A stretch of DNA of 64,000 bases from Bradyrhizobium sp. CCBAU 53338. Its GTDB lineage: Bacteria; Pseudomonadota; Alphaproteobacteria; Rhizobiales; Xanthobacteraceae. Position 1 is the first letter of the stretch, and each line of letters opens with the position of its first letter. A program made the translations under genes and the position numbers. Location: contig NZ_CP030048.1 of assembly GCF_015291665.1 (NCBI RefSeq), positions 3,534,001 to 3,598,000 of the forward strand, written 5' to 3'. This document shows, piece after piece, positions 10,068 through 20,328 of the stretch. The notes beneath the pieces were generated by a model. It was not told the origin of the DNA. It saw nothing but the letters and a program-made list of their open reading frames with translations, and searched no databases.

Positions 10068-10972
10068 GGTGCGAGCCTTATGCATCTAATTGCTTGGGCC
10101 GGTCAATTTGGAAGCGTGTGTTTTCGTTCAAATATTCCCAACGAATTCCGCATCACTGCGCGCCGATAGAGACGGTTTGCTGTCCGGTTGCGAAACATTG
10201 AGTCGAAAGGGCTGACCAGGATCCAGCGCGATCGAAAGAGGCGACGTCGAAGGGGCCGCGCAAAACGTCATCCATCTCGCGTTAAGCGATTGAATTCACT
10301 AGAAAGTTGATGCGGAGGCACGGCGCCTGCAAGGCGTCACACCGGCTGGCTGCTGCATCCGAGGCTTATGAAGGGCCGTCCGCCGGGCGACGTCGTCCGT
10401 GGCCGCCGGCCCTGATGTCCCGATCCCCCGAGCGACTTCAACCCGCGCAAAGGGGCGGCGCTGCGGTGGTCGCGTTGGTCGCTTTGCGTAGCGCCCCCCT
10501 TGAGATCACCGCAAGTTACGGCGCGTTACGCATCCCCCGAGTCGCGCGCATCGATTCCACGATTCGAGCGCGTCGGAGCCGGCTCTGTGCGTAAGCCGGC
10601 GCGCGTACGGCTGGACCGGGAATTTCGACGGCAAATGGAACCGTTCAGAAAGCGGTAATGAAAACAATGTGTTACCGGCGCAGTTTGATCACATCTGCGT
10701 GTTATTTGTGCAACACTTTCAGGGAAACACGCTTCGTGGACCCGTTTCGGAGCGTTCTGTTGTTGTGTGTGCAAGGACGTTCGGTAATTGTGATCGGGCG
10801 ACGGAGGGGGGCATCCCAAGGTCGTCCCGTTTAGGTCTTTCGCTTAAGTCCCTCGCGTTCATGCGGGTGTGTCCGAAGACGCGAAGGTGACCAAAGCGGT
10901 GATTTAGAGGGGGTTGGGGAATTGGCCGTCCGGGTCAGTGACCTTCCCTGAAGAGCAACTTGGAGGTTTAAC
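10068..10972. other. Long non-coding region upstream of the porin gene
   Basis: About 900 bp without a credible gene; frames present are short and lack ribosome sites. The last 350 bp are less GC-rich than the surroundings and presumably hold the porin promoter and a long 5' leader. GGAGG sits 7 nt before the porin ATG. No operator could be identified with confidence. Confidence 0.5.
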
Positions 10973-12478
10973 ATGAAGTTGGTTAAGAGCCTTTTGCTCG
11001 GCTCAGCGGCGGGTCTGATCGCCGTGGGCGGAGCTCAAGCAGCCGATCTCCCCGTGAAGGCCAAGGCGGTCGAATACGTGAAGATCTGCTCGCTGTACGG
11101 TGCGGGTTTCTACTACATGCCGGGCACCGACACCTGCATCAAGCTGGGTGGTTACGTCCGCGCTGACATGGTTCTCGGCGGCGCCGGAGACTATAACTTC
11201 AACGCTAACGGCCCGACGCTCAACGGTGGTTCGAACAACCGTCTGACGAACTACTACTACACCCGCGCTCGTATGGACCTCAACGTCGATACGCGTACCG
11301 CGACCGAATACGGTGTTGTCCGTACCTACGCTGACATGATCTTCTCGTATGATACGGGTCAGTGGTCCGGCAGCGCTCCGTCGACGTTTACCGCTGGCGG
11401 CGTTTCGCTCGGCCTCTACCATGCGTTCATCCAGTTCGCTGGCTTCACCTTCGGCCGCACGGTCTCGATCTTCGACGCTCCGTGGCAGAGCTACAATGCT
11501 GGCGGTCCCGATACCGTTCCGGGCGGTTCCAACCACGTGACCGGTATCAATCAGGCCGCTTATACTGCTGACTTCGGCCAGGGCATCACCGGTTCGGTCG
11601 CCTTGGAAATGCCCGATACGCAGTCCAACGGTCTGGGTAACCTCTGGAACGTTTCGGCCACCACTGCTAACGCTGCGTTCATCACGGGCTCCTACGGCAA
11701 CAACGGTTGGGGTGGAACGCGTTCGCCCGACATCGTCGGTGCTCTCCGTGTCGACCAGGCCTGGGGTCTGGGCCAGATTTCGGTCGCCGCGCATGAACTG
11801 CATGCTGGCTACTACGGCACGACTGAGCCCACCGGTCATCCTTCCGACAAGTGGGGTTGGGCTGTGATGGGCGCCTTGTCGATCAAGAACATCCCGACCG
11901 GTGCGGGCGACACGATCAACATGAACGCCGTCTACACCGATGGCGACACCCGCGAGAACTTCCAGGTTCTGTTCCCGCAGACCTTCTTCATGTACAGCGG
12001 CACGGGCGTGGCTGGCGCTTATCAGAGCATCGGTTTCGCTGGTATCTCTGACGGCGTGTTCAGCTCTGCTGGCGGTGGCATCGAGACCACCAAGAGCTGG
12101 GGCTTCCGCGGTGGTTACACCCACAACTGGAACCCGAACTGGGCGAGCGCCATCTACGGCGGTTACGGTGGCGTGAGCTACAGCACCACTGCCAAGGCGA
12201 CGATCTGCGCTGCCTTTGCTCTGGCTGTCACGACTGCCGGTGCGACCTGTAACCCGGACTTCAACTTCGGCGTTATCGGCGTCAACACCGTCTGGACCCC
12301 GGTCAAGAACCTGGCGTTCACGGCTGACCTGAGCTGGTCGCATCTCGACCAGAAGTACTCGGGCGTCATCTCGGGTGCGAACACTGCGGTCGCTGCTGCT
12401 GCGAAGCCGGTTGCGACGTATGAGCTGAAGGATCAGAACTCGCTGACCCTGCTGCTCCGCGCCAACCGCACCTTCTAA
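10973..12478 (+). CDS. Outer-membrane porin, Omp2b/alphaproteobacterial porin family
   Basis: A 501-residue general-diffusion porin. Residues 1-23 form a signal peptide ending GGAQA, with mature ADLPVKAKAVEYVKICSLYG typical of the alphaproteobacterial porin family (PF02530). CSLYGAGFYYMPGTDTCIKLGGYVRAD contains the conserved Cys pair, and the protein ends in an aromatic residue (RANRTF), the BAM recognition signature. Codon use differs from neighbours, with many C- and T-ending preferred codons, as expected for very high expression. A strong GGAGG and a strong terminator bound it. It is monocistronic. Confidence 0.96.
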   Translation: MKLVKSLLLGSAAGLIAVGGAQAADLPVKAKAVEYVKICSLYGAGFYYMPGTDTCIKLGGYVRADMVLGGAGDYNFNANGPTLNGGSNNRLTNYYYTRARMDLNVDTRTATEYGVVRTYADMIFSYDTGQWSGSAPSTFTAGGVSLGLYHAFIQFAGFTFGRTVSIFDAPWQSYNAGGPDTVPGGSNHVTGINQAAYTADFGQGITGSVALEMPDTQSNGLGNLWNVSATTANAAFITGSYGNNGWGGTRSPDIVGALRVDQAWGLGQISVAAHELHAGYYGTTEPTGHPSDKWGWAVMGALSIKNIPTGAGDTINMNAVYTDGDTRENFQVLFPQTFFMYSGTGVAGAYQSIGFAGISDGVFSSAGGGIETTKSWGFRGGYTHNWNPNWASAIYGGYGGVSYSTTAKATICAAFALAVTTAGATCNPDFNFGVIGVNTVWTPVKNLAFTADLSWSHLDQKYSGVISGANTAVAAAAKPVATYELKDQNSLTLLLRANRTF

Positions 12479-12495
12479 GTTCGACCACTCCACTC

Positions 12496-12525
12496 GAGCC
12501 CCCGGCGGGAAACCGCCGGGGGCTC
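12496..12525 (+). terminator. Rho-independent terminator of the porin gene
   Basis: A perfect 13-bp stem, GAGCCCCCGGCGG / CCGCCGGGGGCTC, closes a GAAA tetraloop and is followed by TTGCTTTT. It starts 18 nt after the porin stop. Confidence 0.93.
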
Positions 12526-12624
12526 TTGCTTTTGGGCGGTACGGCGATCGTCCCGTGTCACACCAATCAGGATGACCATCGACGAGGGCCGGGCGGACGA
12601 AGTCGACCTCGTCTTTTGAAACGA

Positions 12625-12652
12625 AAGAGGCCGCCTTGCGGGGCGGCCTCTT
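12625..12652 (-). terminator. Terminator for leftward transcription from slt
   Basis: An 11-bp perfect stem, AAGAGGCCGCC / GGCGGCCTCTT, with a 6-nt loop. Read on the minus strand it is followed by TTTCGTTTC, so it would end leftward transcripts coming from the lytic transglycosylase gene, 380 nt upstream. Confidence 0.65.
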
Positions 12653-13031
12653 CGATTCCTGTGCCCCGCCGTCCTGGCTTCGGGCCAAGGCTCGGCAGAT
12701 TGTCGAGGCTTTCAATATCGCTCCCGCTTCGACCCATCCAGGCGGTTCGGTCCGGCTCGTCCAGGCCACGCAACCCGGCAGGCGCCATTCGACCGAGAAG
12801 CTTGCCGTCAGCTTCGACCGCGGGGTGACGGGGCGCGGCGCGCACGTGCAATCGACCGGGCAGCAGCAACGAAGGTGCAATGCAGCTTCGCTTCCTGTTT
12901 GTTGTCCGGAGGCAGCAGATGCTTGGCCCGGGAGCGAGCGCAAGCGCAAGCGAGCCGGCATGAAGCAGCCTCGCGCACCCCGGCCTCGCCGGAAATCGGG
13001 GTGAGTGTCTTCCGTCCGAAAGGGAGCGGCT
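12653..13031. other. Intergenic region between the leftward terminator and slt
   Basis: No supported gene. The very long minus-strand frame that crosses this stretch and the porin gene (to 11003) is an antisense artefact of high-GC codon use. I see no repeat or RNA motif here. Confidence 0.5.
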
Positions 13032-15557
13032 CTATTCGACGCTGCCGACGCCGCGATGCAGGTCGGCCTCGATCTGCAAGCGCGTGCCACCGCCGAAGCG
13101 GGCGCGGTAGACCTGAAGATTCTCCATGATCCGCTGCACGTAGTTGCGAGTTTCGGAGAAGGGAATCAGCTCGACCCAGTCGACCGCGTCGACCTTTGCG
13201 TCACGTGGGTCGCCGTAGCGGTCGATCCATTTCCTCACGCTGCCGCGGCCGGCATTGTAGGCCGCGAAGGTCATGATGTAGGAGCCGCGATAATCCTCGA
13301 GCAGGCCGCCGAGTTCGGCCGCGCCGAGCGTGGCGTTGTAGGACGGATCGTTCTTCAGCCGCGACAGGTCATAGGTCGCACCGTGCCGCTTGCAGACATA
13401 GCGCGCGGCATCGGGGGTTACCTGCATCAGGCCATAGGCCTGCGCCGGCGAGACCACGGCCGGATTGAACGCGCTTTCCTGCCGCGCGATCGCGTAGACG
13501 ACGCTGCGCTCGACCTCGGGGCCGATCTGGGTGAAGTGCGGAATGCCGTTGACTGGGTAGGCGTAGAAATCGAACGGCAGGCCGCGATTGAGCGCCGCCT
13601 TGCCGACCAGCAGCATGCCGCGCGCGTCGCCGTAGCGCTGGGTCAGCTCGCCGAGGCCGGTCAGCGCCTCGGGATCGCCGTTCTCGCCCATGTCGGCAAG
13701 CATCGGCACCGCCAGATCGCGCTCGTCGAGCTCGTAGAGCAATTGCGCCGCGCGCACGATCTCCAGCCGTTCGGCGCCGCGGCCGCGCGGCTGGCTGTTC
13801 AGCTCGATTTGCGGCAGGCCGAGCTTTGCGCGAGCGAGCTGGCCGTAATAGCTGGTCGACTGCTCGGCAGCACGGGCATAGGCGTTGCGCGCCTCCTGCT
13901 GCCGGCCGGCGGCCTCGGCGGCGCGGCCCTGCCAGTACCCGGCACGCGCGAGTGTGGTTGGATTGACGCTGCCGACGCCGATGCGGGCAAAATGCTGGGC
14001 GGCTGCCGCGGGATCGTTGAGGAAGCGCAGCGCGATCCAGCCCGCGGTGAACTCCTGTTCGGTCTTGTAGATGTCGCGCGAGGGCAGGGCGGCGTCGCGC
14101 GCGATCAGATAGGCGCTGCGGAAGTCTTCGCTGTCGATCATCTTGCGTGCCAGCAGGCGTCGCTCGATCCACCATTCGTCGACATTGTAGAGCCGGTTGG
14201 GGTCCTTCGGCGCCGACAGCATCAGCTGAGCCGCTTCGGGAAACTTCTCTTCGCGGCGCAGAAGCTGAATCTTGCTAAAGATGAAGCCGGGATCGCCGTG
14301 CAGCTCGCGCGGCACCTCTTCGAGCAGCGCGCGCGTGTTGGGCGCTTTCCTGAAGGAGGCGATACGGGCCCTGGCGAGCGCGACATAGCCGGCGCCAAGC
14401 CGTTTTGCCGCGCGCAGGGCCGCCTCATGCTCGCTGCCATAGAGCAGCGCGTCCATCCGCGCCTTCTGGTCGCCCGGTGTGAGTAGCGCACCGAACTGGT
14501 CGAGCGCGTTGTTCTCGGTATCCTCCGACATCGGATCGCTGCGCCAGGCTTCGCGCACCAGCCGCTCGGCATTGGCGCGGTCGCCGCGCGCCAGCATTGC
14601 CTTGGCGAGGGCGAAGCGGCCCTTGGCCGAAACAGGGGATTCGTTCTCGAACCACGACCATGCAACTGAATCGTCGCGCCTGTCGTCCCACATTGCAGCT
14701 TCGAGGCGCCGACGCAGGAAGGTCTGCGACGGCCAGCTTGGATTTGCAGTGAGGAAAGCGCGGTAGCGCTCGACGCTCGCGCCATTGTCCTCGCTGCGCA
14801 GGATGATCCATTCCGCGAGTTTTCGCGCGACTGGATCCGAGATCGAATCCGCATAACTGGTGGCATCGCCTGGTTTGCGCTTGCGCACGAGCTCGATGAC
14901 GTTCTCCAGCGTGTCCTTGTCGGCTTGCGATGTCGACGAGGTCGCCGCGACGGCGGCCGGCATGACCGGCTTGCGCGGCGCGGCGTGCTGGCGCGTTGCC
15001 GGCGCGAGCACGGGCGTTGCGACAGGTCTGGCCGAGACAGGTGCCGGGGCGGTGTGTCTCACGGTAGCCGTCGCCGTCGGCGCGACGTGGGAAGCCGACG
15101 CGTTGGAGGCCGGTCGCGACTTTGACGCGGAGGCAGCTGCAGGCTTCGGCTTGTCCTTCGCAGCGTTCTTGCTGGCAGGTTTCTTCGCCGCATCCTTGGC
15201 TGGCGCCGAGGCTGCGCCCTTGCTCGCTCCCTTGGCGGCCTCTTTGCTTGCGCCCTTGGCTGTGTGCTTGGACGTTTCTTTGGACGTTTCCTTCGCGGCG
15301 CCGGTGGCGAGTCCCTTGGCAGATCCCTTCGCCGCGTCTTTCGCTGGCTGCTTGGCGGCTGGTTTCGCGGTTCCCTTCGCTGTTTGCTTTACGGGTTCCT
15401 TCGCGGCGTCCTCTGTCGTCTCCTTGGACTTGGCCAAAGCGACGCAGCCGGCCGACAGGCCGGCCATCAGGCACAGCGCCAGACCGGCTGATCGCCATGC
15501 GGCACGAGCAAAGGAGGTCACGGCGTTTCGTCGCCCCGAATCAGTCAATTGGCTCAA
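13032..15557 (-). CDS. slt: Soluble lytic murein transglycosylase with Ala/Lys-rich N-terminal tail
   Basis: Up to 841 residues. An N-terminal export signal (core [13 protein letters not shown]) is followed by about 100 residues of Ala/Lys repeats such as AAKGSAKG and [15 protein letters not shown] helical superhelix domain comes next, then a C-terminal lysozyme-like SLT domain with the catalytic Glu in ARQESAFNP, then [10 protein letters not shown] and [13 protein letters not shown]. It cleaves peptidoglycan to 1,6-anhydro-muropeptides in the periplasm. The 15557 start is TTG without a clear ribosome site; a GTG at 15521 fits the signal peptide as well. It is divergent from dapA. Confidence 0.9.
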   Translation of the reverse strand: MSQLTDSGRRNAVTSFARAAWRSAGLALCLMAGLSAGCVALAKSKETTEDAAKEPVKQTAKGTAKPAAKQPAKDAAKGSAKGLATGAAKETSKETSKHTAKGASKEAAKGASKGAASAPAKDAAKKPASKNAAKDKPKPAAASASKSRPASNASASHVAPTATATVRHTAPAPVSARPVATPVLAPATRQHAAPRKPVMPAAVAATSSTSQADKDTLENVIELVRKRKPGDATSYADSISDPVARKLAEWIILRSEDNGASVERYRAFLTANPSWPSQTFLRRRLEAAMWDDRRDDSVAWSWFENESPVSAKGRFALAKAMLARGDRANAERLVREAWRSDPMSEDTENNALDQFGALLTPGDQKARMDALLYGSEHEAALRAAKRLGAGYVALARARIASFRKAPNTRALLEEVPRELHGDPGFIFSKIQLLRREEKFPEAAQLMLSAPKDPNRLYNVDEWWIERRLLARKMIDSEDFRSAYLIARDAALPSRDIYKTEQEFTAGWIALRFLNDPAAAAQHFARIGVGSVNPTTLARAGYWQGRAAEAAGRQQEARNAYARAAEQSTSYYGQLARAKLGLPQIELNSQPRGRGAERLEIVRAAQLLYELDERDLAVPMLADMGENGDPEALTGLGELTQRYGDARGMLLVGKAALNRGLPFDFYAYPVNGIPHFTQIGPEVERSVVYAIARQESAFNPAVVSPAQAYGLMQVTPDAARYVCKRHGATYDLSRLKNDPSYNATLGAAELGGLLEDYRGSYIMTFAAYNAGRGSVRKWIDRYGDPRDAKVDAVDWVELIPFSETRNYVQRIMENLQVYRARFGGGTRLQIEADLHRGVGSVE

Positions 15558-15762
15558 GACCTATCTGTACAAGATCTGGCTGTATTTGATTGAATATGCG
15601 GACAAAATACCAACAGCCGCTTACCGCCGCCGGGTTTGCACCACCACAGCGGCAAAATCGCGGCTTAAACGGTGCGTCACACGGATGCAGGCCTTTTACG
15701 GGCGGGTTAGACTCGATAAGAATGGGGCTTGCTCTAAATCTCGCCGCGTACGGAGGAAGTCC

Positions 15763-16653
15763 ATGGCAGCCAAGACGAAATTCCGGGGATCTTTCACCGC
15801 CTTGGTCACGCCGTTCAAGAATGGCTCGCTGGACGAAGCGGCGTTCCGCTCCCTGGTCAACTGGCAGATTTCGGAAGGCACCAACGGCCTGGTCCCGGTC
15901 GGCACCACCGGCGAGAGCCCGACGCTCAGCCACGACGAGCACAAGAAGGTCGTCGAATGGTGCATCGAAGAGGCCAAGGGCCGGGTGCCCGTGATCGCCG
16001 GCGCCGGCTCCAACTCGACCAAGGAGGCTGTTGAGCTGGCCCAGCACGCGGAGAAGGCGGGCGCCAACGCCGTGCTGGTGGTGACGCCGTACTACAACAA
16101 GCCGACCCAGGAAGGCATGTATCAGCACTTCAAGGCGATCAACGATGCGATCGGGATTCCGATCATCATCTACAACATCCCGCCGCGCTCGGTGATCGAC
16201 ATGTCGGTCGACACCATGAAGCGTCTGTGGGAGCTGAAGAACATCGCCGGCGTCAAGGACGCCACCGCCAGTATGGTGCGCGTGTCGCAGCAGCGCGCCG
16301 CGATGGGCGAGGATTTCAACCAGCTCTCCGGCGAGGACGCCACCATCATCGGCTACATGGCCCATGGCGGCCATGGCTGCATCTCGGTGACCTCGAACGT
16401 CGCGCCGCGCCTGTGCGCCGAGTTCCATGCCGCGTGGGCGAAGGGCGATACCAAGGCGGCGCTCGCGATCCACGACAAGCTGATGCCGCTTCACAACAAC
16501 CTGTTCATCGAGAGCAACCCGGCGCCGATCAAGTACGCGATGTCGCTGCTCGGCAAGCTCGACGAGACGCTGCGCCTGCCGATGGTTCCGGTCTCCGAGC
16601 CGACCCGCGTTGCCGTGCGCGACGCCATGGTTCACGCCGGCCTCATCAACTAG
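15763..16653 (+). CDS. dapA: 4-hydroxy-tetrahydrodipicolinate synthase
   Basis: A 296-residue class I aldolase that condenses pyruvate with aspartate semialdehyde in lysine/diaminopimelate synthesis. Visible motifs are [21 protein letters not shown], the active-site Tyr in [19 protein letters not shown], and the Schiff-base Lys in GVKDATAS. The ATG has CGGAGGAAG 4-12 nt upstream. Diaminopimelate also feeds peptidoglycan, matching the divergent slt neighbour. mscL follows 47 nt later. Confidence 0.97.
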   Translation: MAAKTKFRGSFTALVTPFKNGSLDEAAFRSLVNWQISEGTNGLVPVGTTGESPTLSHDEHKKVVEWCIEEAKGRVPVIAGAGSNSTKEAVELAQHAEKAGANAVLVVTPYYNKPTQEGMYQHFKAINDAIGIPIIIYNIPPRSVIDMSVDTMKRLWELKNIAGVKDATASMVRVSQQRAAMGEDFNQLSGEDATIIGYMAHGGHGCISVTSNVAPRLCAEFHAAWAKGDTKAALAIHDKLMPLHNNLFIESNPAPIKYAMSLLGKLDETLRLPMVPVSEPTRVAVRDAMVHAGLIN

Positions 16654-16700
16654 GCGGCGTTCGTAAACTCGTCGCCACAGGCAAATCAGGGGGATCACCG

Positions 16701-17114
16701 ATGCTGAAGGAATTCCGCGAATTCGCGATGAAGGGCAACGTCGTCGATCTCGCCGTCGCGGTCATCATCGGCGCCGCTTTCGGGGCCATCGTGACCTCGA
16801 TGGTCAACGACATCATCATGCCGATCATCGGTGCAGTCACCGGCGGCCTGGATTTCTCCAATTATTTCATCGGACTTTCCAGCAAGGTCACCGCGACCAA
16901 TCTCGCTGATGCCAAGAAGCAGGGGGCGGTGCTGGCGTATGGCAGCTTCTTCACCCTGGTCGTGAACTTTGTCATCGTCGCTTTCGTGCTGTTCATGGTC
17001 ATTCGCACCATGAACCAGTTCAAGCGCAAGGAAGAGGTCAAGCCCGCGGAGCCGCCGAAGCCGTCGGCCGAGGTCGTGCTGCTGACCGAGATCCGCGATC
17101 TCCTCAAGAAGTGA
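16701..17114 (+). CDS. mscL: Large-conductance mechanosensitive channel
   Basis: A 137-residue channel subunit. The N-terminal amphipathic helix [21 protein letters not shown] leads into TM1 with the pore-lining [19 protein letters not shown] periplasmic loop and TM2 ([18 protein letters not shown]) follow, then the charged RKKE-like cytoplasmic end and a C-terminal helix ([13 protein letters not shown]). It forms pentamers and releases solutes on osmotic downshock. The ATG is preceded by GGGGGA. Same strand as dapA and smpB. Confidence 0.96.
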   Translation: MLKEFREFAMKGNVVDLAVAVIIGAAFGAIVTSMVNDIIMPIIGAVTGGLDFSNYFIGLSSKVTATNLADAKKQGAVLAYGSFFTLVVNFVIVAFVLFMVIRTMNQFKRKEEVKPAEPPKPSAEVVLLTEIRDLLKK

Positions 17115-17188
17115 CGCGCGCGCTTCATCCAATCTGTTAGCGTCGCTGCGCATCCCGATCAGGTTTGTCTGCCAGGTTTTTGAAGGTC

Positions 17189-17662
17189 ATGGCCGATAAG
17201 AACGAACGTCCGATCAAGGTCATGGCGGAAAATCGCAAGGCCCGCTTCAACTACGCCATCGAGGACACGATCGAGGCGGGCATTGCGCTGACCGGAACCG
17301 AGGTGAAGTCGATCCGAAACGGCAAGAGCACGATTGCGGAGTCCTACGCCGATTCCAAGGACGGCGAGATCTGGCTGATCAACGCCACCATTCCCGAATA
17401 CCTCCAGGGCAACCGCTTCAACCACGAGCCCAAGCGGCCGCGGAAGCTGCTGCTGCATCGCCGGCAGATCAACAAGCTGATGGGCGCGGTCGATCGCGAG
17501 GGCATGACGCTGATCCCGCTCAAGCTGTATTTCAACGAACGCGGGCGCGCCAAATTGCAGCTAGCGGTTGCAAAGGGTAAGAAGCTGCACGACAAGCGCG
17601 AGAGCGAGAAGAAGCGCGACTGGAGCCGGGAGAAGGGCCGGCTGATGCGGGCGAGGGGATAG
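17189..17662 (+). CDS. smpB: tmRNA-binding protein SmpB
   Basis: A 157-residue protein that delivers tmRNA to stalled ribosomes. It contains [31 protein letters not shown] and [16 protein letters not shown], the [15 protein letters not shown] core, and the basic C-terminal tail ([16 protein letters not shown]) that mimics mRNA in the decoding site. The start is chosen at the ATG eight codons into the frame. No ssrA gene is seen nearby; in alphaproteobacteria the tmRNA is usually a split gene elsewhere. Confidence 0.97.
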   Translation: MADKNERPIKVMAENRKARFNYAIEDTIEAGIALTGTEVKSIRNGKSTIAESYADSKDGEIWLINATIPEYLQGNRFNHEPKRPRKLLLHRRQINKLMGAVDREGMTLIPLKLYFNERGRAKLQLAVAKGKKLHDKRESEKKRDWSREKGRLMRARG

Positions 17663-17677
17663 GGCCGAGAGGACGGG

Positions 17678-18271
17678 ATGACGCAGAAGAACCTGCTCGA
17701 GGTGGACTGGAGCCGAATTCCTGCACCTGATGACGATGGCGGCGCTGCCCATCTTGCAGGTCTGACGCTGCCCGCGATCAGCCTGCTTGCGACCGACGAT
17801 ACGTCGGTCAATCTGTCGGCGCTACCGGGGCGCACCGTGGTGTTCGCCTACCCGCGCACCGGCGAGCCCGGAAAGATCGGATTGGTCGACGATTGGGACA
17901 TGATCCCCGGGGCGCGGGGCTGCACGCCGCAGACCTGTGCGTTTCGCGACCTGTTCGCCGAGTTGAAGGCCGCCGGCGCGGCGCAGGTGTTTGGTCTCTC
18001 GACCCAGAGCAACGCCTACCAGACCGAGATGGCATCCCGGCTGCATCTGCCGTTCCCGGTGCTCTCCGACGAGAAGCTGGTGCTCACGCGCGCGCTCAAT
18101 CTGCCGACCATGGAGGTCGCGGGCCTGACGCTGATCAAGCGCCTCGCGCTTGTTGTCGACGACGCCAGGATCACGCATGTGTTCTATCCGGTGTTTCCGC
18201 CCGACCGGAACGCCGGCGATGTGCTGGACTGGCTGAAGGCCCATCCCGCCAAGGATTCAGCAAAAGCCTAG
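17678..18271 (+). CDS. Peroxiredoxin, BCP/PrxQ-like
   Basis: A 197-residue thioredoxin-fold protein with VVFAYPRTGEPG and then GCTPQTCAFRD. In this segment C82 is the peroxidatic and C87 the resolving cysteine, the Cx4C spacing of atypical 2-Cys PrxQ/BCP enzymes. It would reduce H2O2 or organic peroxides with a thioredoxin-type donor. The gene follows smpB by 15 nt and its stop overlaps the stop of the convergent uracil-DNA glycosylase gene by 4 nt. The loop VDDWDMIPGARG before C82 is longer than in E. coli BCP. Confidence 0.85.
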   Translation: MTQKNLLEVDWSRIPAPDDDGGAAHLAGLTLPAISLLATDDTSVNLSALPGRTVVFAYPRTGEPGKIGLVDDWDMIPGARGCTPQTCAFRDLFAELKAAGAAQVFGLSTQSNAYQTEMASRLHLPFPVLSDEKLVLTRALNLPTMEVAGLTLIKRLALVVDDARITHVFYPVFPPDRNAGDVLDWLKAHPAKDSAKA

Positions 18272-18942
18272 TCGAGATCCGTCTTCACCTTCGCGAATAC
18301 GCTGCGGAACATGTCCGGCGTGAGGACGCCCGTGTTCGTGTTGTAGCGGGAGCAGTGATAGCTGTCGTACAGCTTGAACGCGCCGGCCTGGTGCACGGCG
18401 CCGTGGCCGAAGGGGGCCTGCGAGGCCTTCAGCTTCAGCGGCTTGAGCACGCTGTCGTGCGCAATCCGCCCGAGCGCAATGATGGCGCGCAGCTTCGGCA
18501 TCGTTTCGAGATTGGCGACGAGAAACTGCCGGCAGGTATTGATCTCGACCGGCAGCGGCTTGTTCTGAGGCGGAACGCAATGCACGGCATTGGCGATCCG
18601 GCAGTCGACCAGCTTCAACCCGTCATCGGGACGCGCCTGGTAGCTGCCCTTGGCGAAACCGTATTCGAGCAGCGTGGCGTAGAGCAGGTCACCGGCATAG
18701 TCGCCGGTGAACGGCCGGCCGGTGCGGTTGGCACCCTGCATCCCCGGCGCGAGACCGACGATCAGGAGGCGAGCCGAGATGTCGCCGAACGGCGCAACCG
18801 GAGCATTGTGCCACAACGGCTCGCGCGCGCGGTTCGCCTCGCGAAAGGCGACCAGGCGCGGGCAGAGCGGACAGTCACGGTCGGGGACGAGGTTGGGGGC
18901 CTGGCGGCTCGACTTTGCCGCCTCACTCCTCGAAGTCGTCAT
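18268..18942 (-). CDS. Family 5 uracil-DNA glycosylase (UDGb type)
   Basis: A 224-residue base-excision enzyme. Motif A reads GLAPGMQGANRTGRPFTGD (residues 63-81), the form found in family 5 enzymes, where the usual catalytic Asp/Asn is absent. C24, C27, C122 and C137 are placed to hold a [4Fe-4S] cluster. The later motif HCSRYN replaces the HPS of other families. Family 5 acts on uracil, hypoxanthine and some oxidised pyrimidines. The ATG 18942 lies inside the end of the NYN gene (20-nt overlap), which argues for translational coupling. Longer upstream starts give a non-homologous Arg/Ser tail. Confidence 0.85.
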   Translation of the reverse strand: MTTSRSEAAKSSRQAPNLVPDRDCPLCPRLVAFREANRAREPLWHNAPVAPFGDISARLLIVGLAPGMQGANRTGRPFTGDYAGDLLYATLLEYGFAKGSYQARPDDGLKLVDCRIANAVHCVPPQNKPLPVEINTCRQFLVANLETMPKLRAIIALGRIAHDSVLKPLKLKASQAPFGHGAVHQAGAFKLYDSYHCSRYNTNTGVLTPDMFRSVFAKVKTDLD

Positions 18943-19567
18943 CGCCCCTCGGCGCCATCGTGGTCGCGCGCTGGAGGAATTGCGGGGCGTGGTGGCGGGC
19001 CTCGCGCTCGCCGCGATCACGTGGCGCTGGGCGCTCGGACGGGTCGCGGCCAAGCTTGGACTGCAACTCGACGAGATCGGTGAAGACGTCGGCCTGGCGG
19101 CGCAGCTCGTCCGCGATCATCGGCGGCTGGCTGGCGATGGTGGAGATCACCGTGACGCGGACGCCGCGGCGCTGCACGGCCTCGACCAGCGAGCGGAAGT
19201 CGCCGTCACCCGAGAACAGCACCATCTGGTCGACGTGCTCGGCGAGCTCCATGGCGTCGACAGCGAGCTCGATGTCCATGTTGCCCTTGACCTTGCGGCG
19301 GCCGGAGGCGTCGATGAACTCCTTGGTCGCCTTGGTGACGACGGTGTAGCCGTTGTAGTCGAGCCAGTCGATCAGGGGACGGATCGAGGAATATTCCTGA
19401 TCCTCGATGATCGCTGTGTAGTAGAACGCCCGCAGCAACGTCCCGCGGCTCTGAAATTCCTTCAGAAGGCGCTTGTAATCGATGTCGAAGCCGAGAGTTT
19501 TCGCCGTTGCGTAAAGATTGGCCCCGTCGATGAAGAGCGCGATCTTGTTGGTAGGGGAAGGTGACAT
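18923..19567 (-). CDS. NYN-domain (LabA/DUF88) putative nuclease
   Basis: A 214-residue protein with a PIN-like NYN domain. ALFIDGANLYA (D14) gives the first acidic residue, GNMDIELAVDAMELA the middle ones, and VLFSGDGDFRSLVEAVQRRG the final Asp pair. The C-terminal 50 residues are charged and Pro/Arg-rich, perhaps RNA-binding. LabA-type proteins are single-strand RNA nucleases or regulators. The gene overlaps the downstream glycosylase gene by 20 nt on the same strand. Its targets are unknown. Confidence 0.88.
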   Translation of the reverse strand: MSPSPTNKIALFIDGANLYATAKTLGFDIDYKRLLKEFQSRGTLLRAFYYTAIIEDQEYSSIRPLIDWLDYNGYTVVTKATKEFIDASGRRKVKGNMDIELAVDAMELAEHVDQMVLFSGDGDFRSLVEAVQRRGVRVTVISTIASQPPMIADELRRQADVFTDLVELQSKLGRDPSERPAPRDRGEREARHHAPQFLQRATTMAPRGDDDFEE

Positions 19568-19797
19568 TCAGTTTGCTCGCGTAGCGTTCGTGATAATTCG
19601 TTTTTTGTTGGCGCGATGGCAGCAAGCCGCGCAGTTTTAAAGTGCTGCCGAAACCCGTCGAAACCGCAAATCCGGAGAAGTCGGGGCAATCAAGGTATAG
19701 TTATGGCGGCCCTTCATACACCCGGCGCCGCCCACAACGGCAGCCCGGGAAACCACCCATCCCAGCCCTAATGTGGAGGTAACAGAGCCGTTTGGCG

Positions 19798-19845
19798 AGG
19801 CCAAATCACAAATTGGCCTTGCGAAATCGCCCCGGCCCCTATAAT
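19798..19845 (+). promoter_or_regulatory. Candidate rpoZ promoter with overlapping inverted repeat
   Basis: Within the 329-bp gap 19568-19896, a TATAAT (19840-19845) lies 52 nt upstream of the rpoZ ATG. A perfect 7-bp inverted repeat, AGGCCAA / TTGGCCT (19798-19819), covers the expected -35 region and could be an operator. The rest of the gap shows nothing else recognisable. Confidence 0.4.
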
Positions 19846-19896
19846 TAGCCCCGATCATCCACATATTTCGTCCCACCCACAACGGAGCGACAGTCT

Positions 19897-20289
19897 ATGG
19901 CTCGCGTCACCGTAGAAGATTGTATCGACAAGGTCGACAACAGGTTTGACCTGGTCTTGCTGGCCGCCCACCGTGCCCGCATGATTTCGTCCGGTTCACA
20001 ACTAACGGTTGACCGCGATAACGACAAGAACCCTGTTGTATCCTTGCGCGAGATCGCCGACACGACCATCTCGCCCGAGGATCTCCGCGAGGAGCTGGTG
20101 CATTCCCTGCAGAAGTTCGTCGAAGTCGACGAGCCGGAGCCGGATACGGTGCCGCTGATCGGTTCCGCCGGCGCCAGCGTCGATGCCGACGACACCGAAG
20201 TCGCTGTGGAGCGCATGACCGAAGAGGAGCTCCTGAAGGGCCTCGAAGGCCTCGCGCCGCCGGAAGAGCAGCCCGAGGAGGACGAGTAA
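19897..20289 (+). CDS. rpoZ: RNA polymerase omega subunit
   Basis: A 130-residue omega subunit beginning [20 protein letters not shown] with [13 protein letters not shown], the conserved helices that clamp beta-prime. The C-terminal half is long and acidic (ending EEQPEEDE), as in alphaproteobacteria. It helps assemble RNA polymerase, and in proteobacteria forms part of a ppGpp-binding site. This fits its place directly upstream of the ppGpp synthetase/hydrolase gene, although a strong terminator separates the two. Confidence 0.97.
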   Translation: MARVTVEDCIDKVDNRFDLVLLAAHRARMISSGSQLTVDRDNDKNPVVSLREIADTTISPEDLREELVHSLQKFVEVDEPEPDTVPLIGSAGASVDADDTEVAVERMTEEELLKGLEGLAPPEEQPEEDE

Positions 20290-20328
20290 TCGTCTTACTC
20301 GCGATCGTCGATTTCTTGTGATCTTATC

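Noticed and set aside
11003..13090. 695-residue open frame antisense to the porin gene
   Set aside because: It is the complement of a highly codon-biased gene, has no ribosome site or domain, and crosses two terminators. Long antisense frames are expected at this GC content.
17115..17188. tmRNA (ssrA) next to smpB
   Set aside because: The gap is only 74 nt and shows no tag-peptide or tRNA-like domain.
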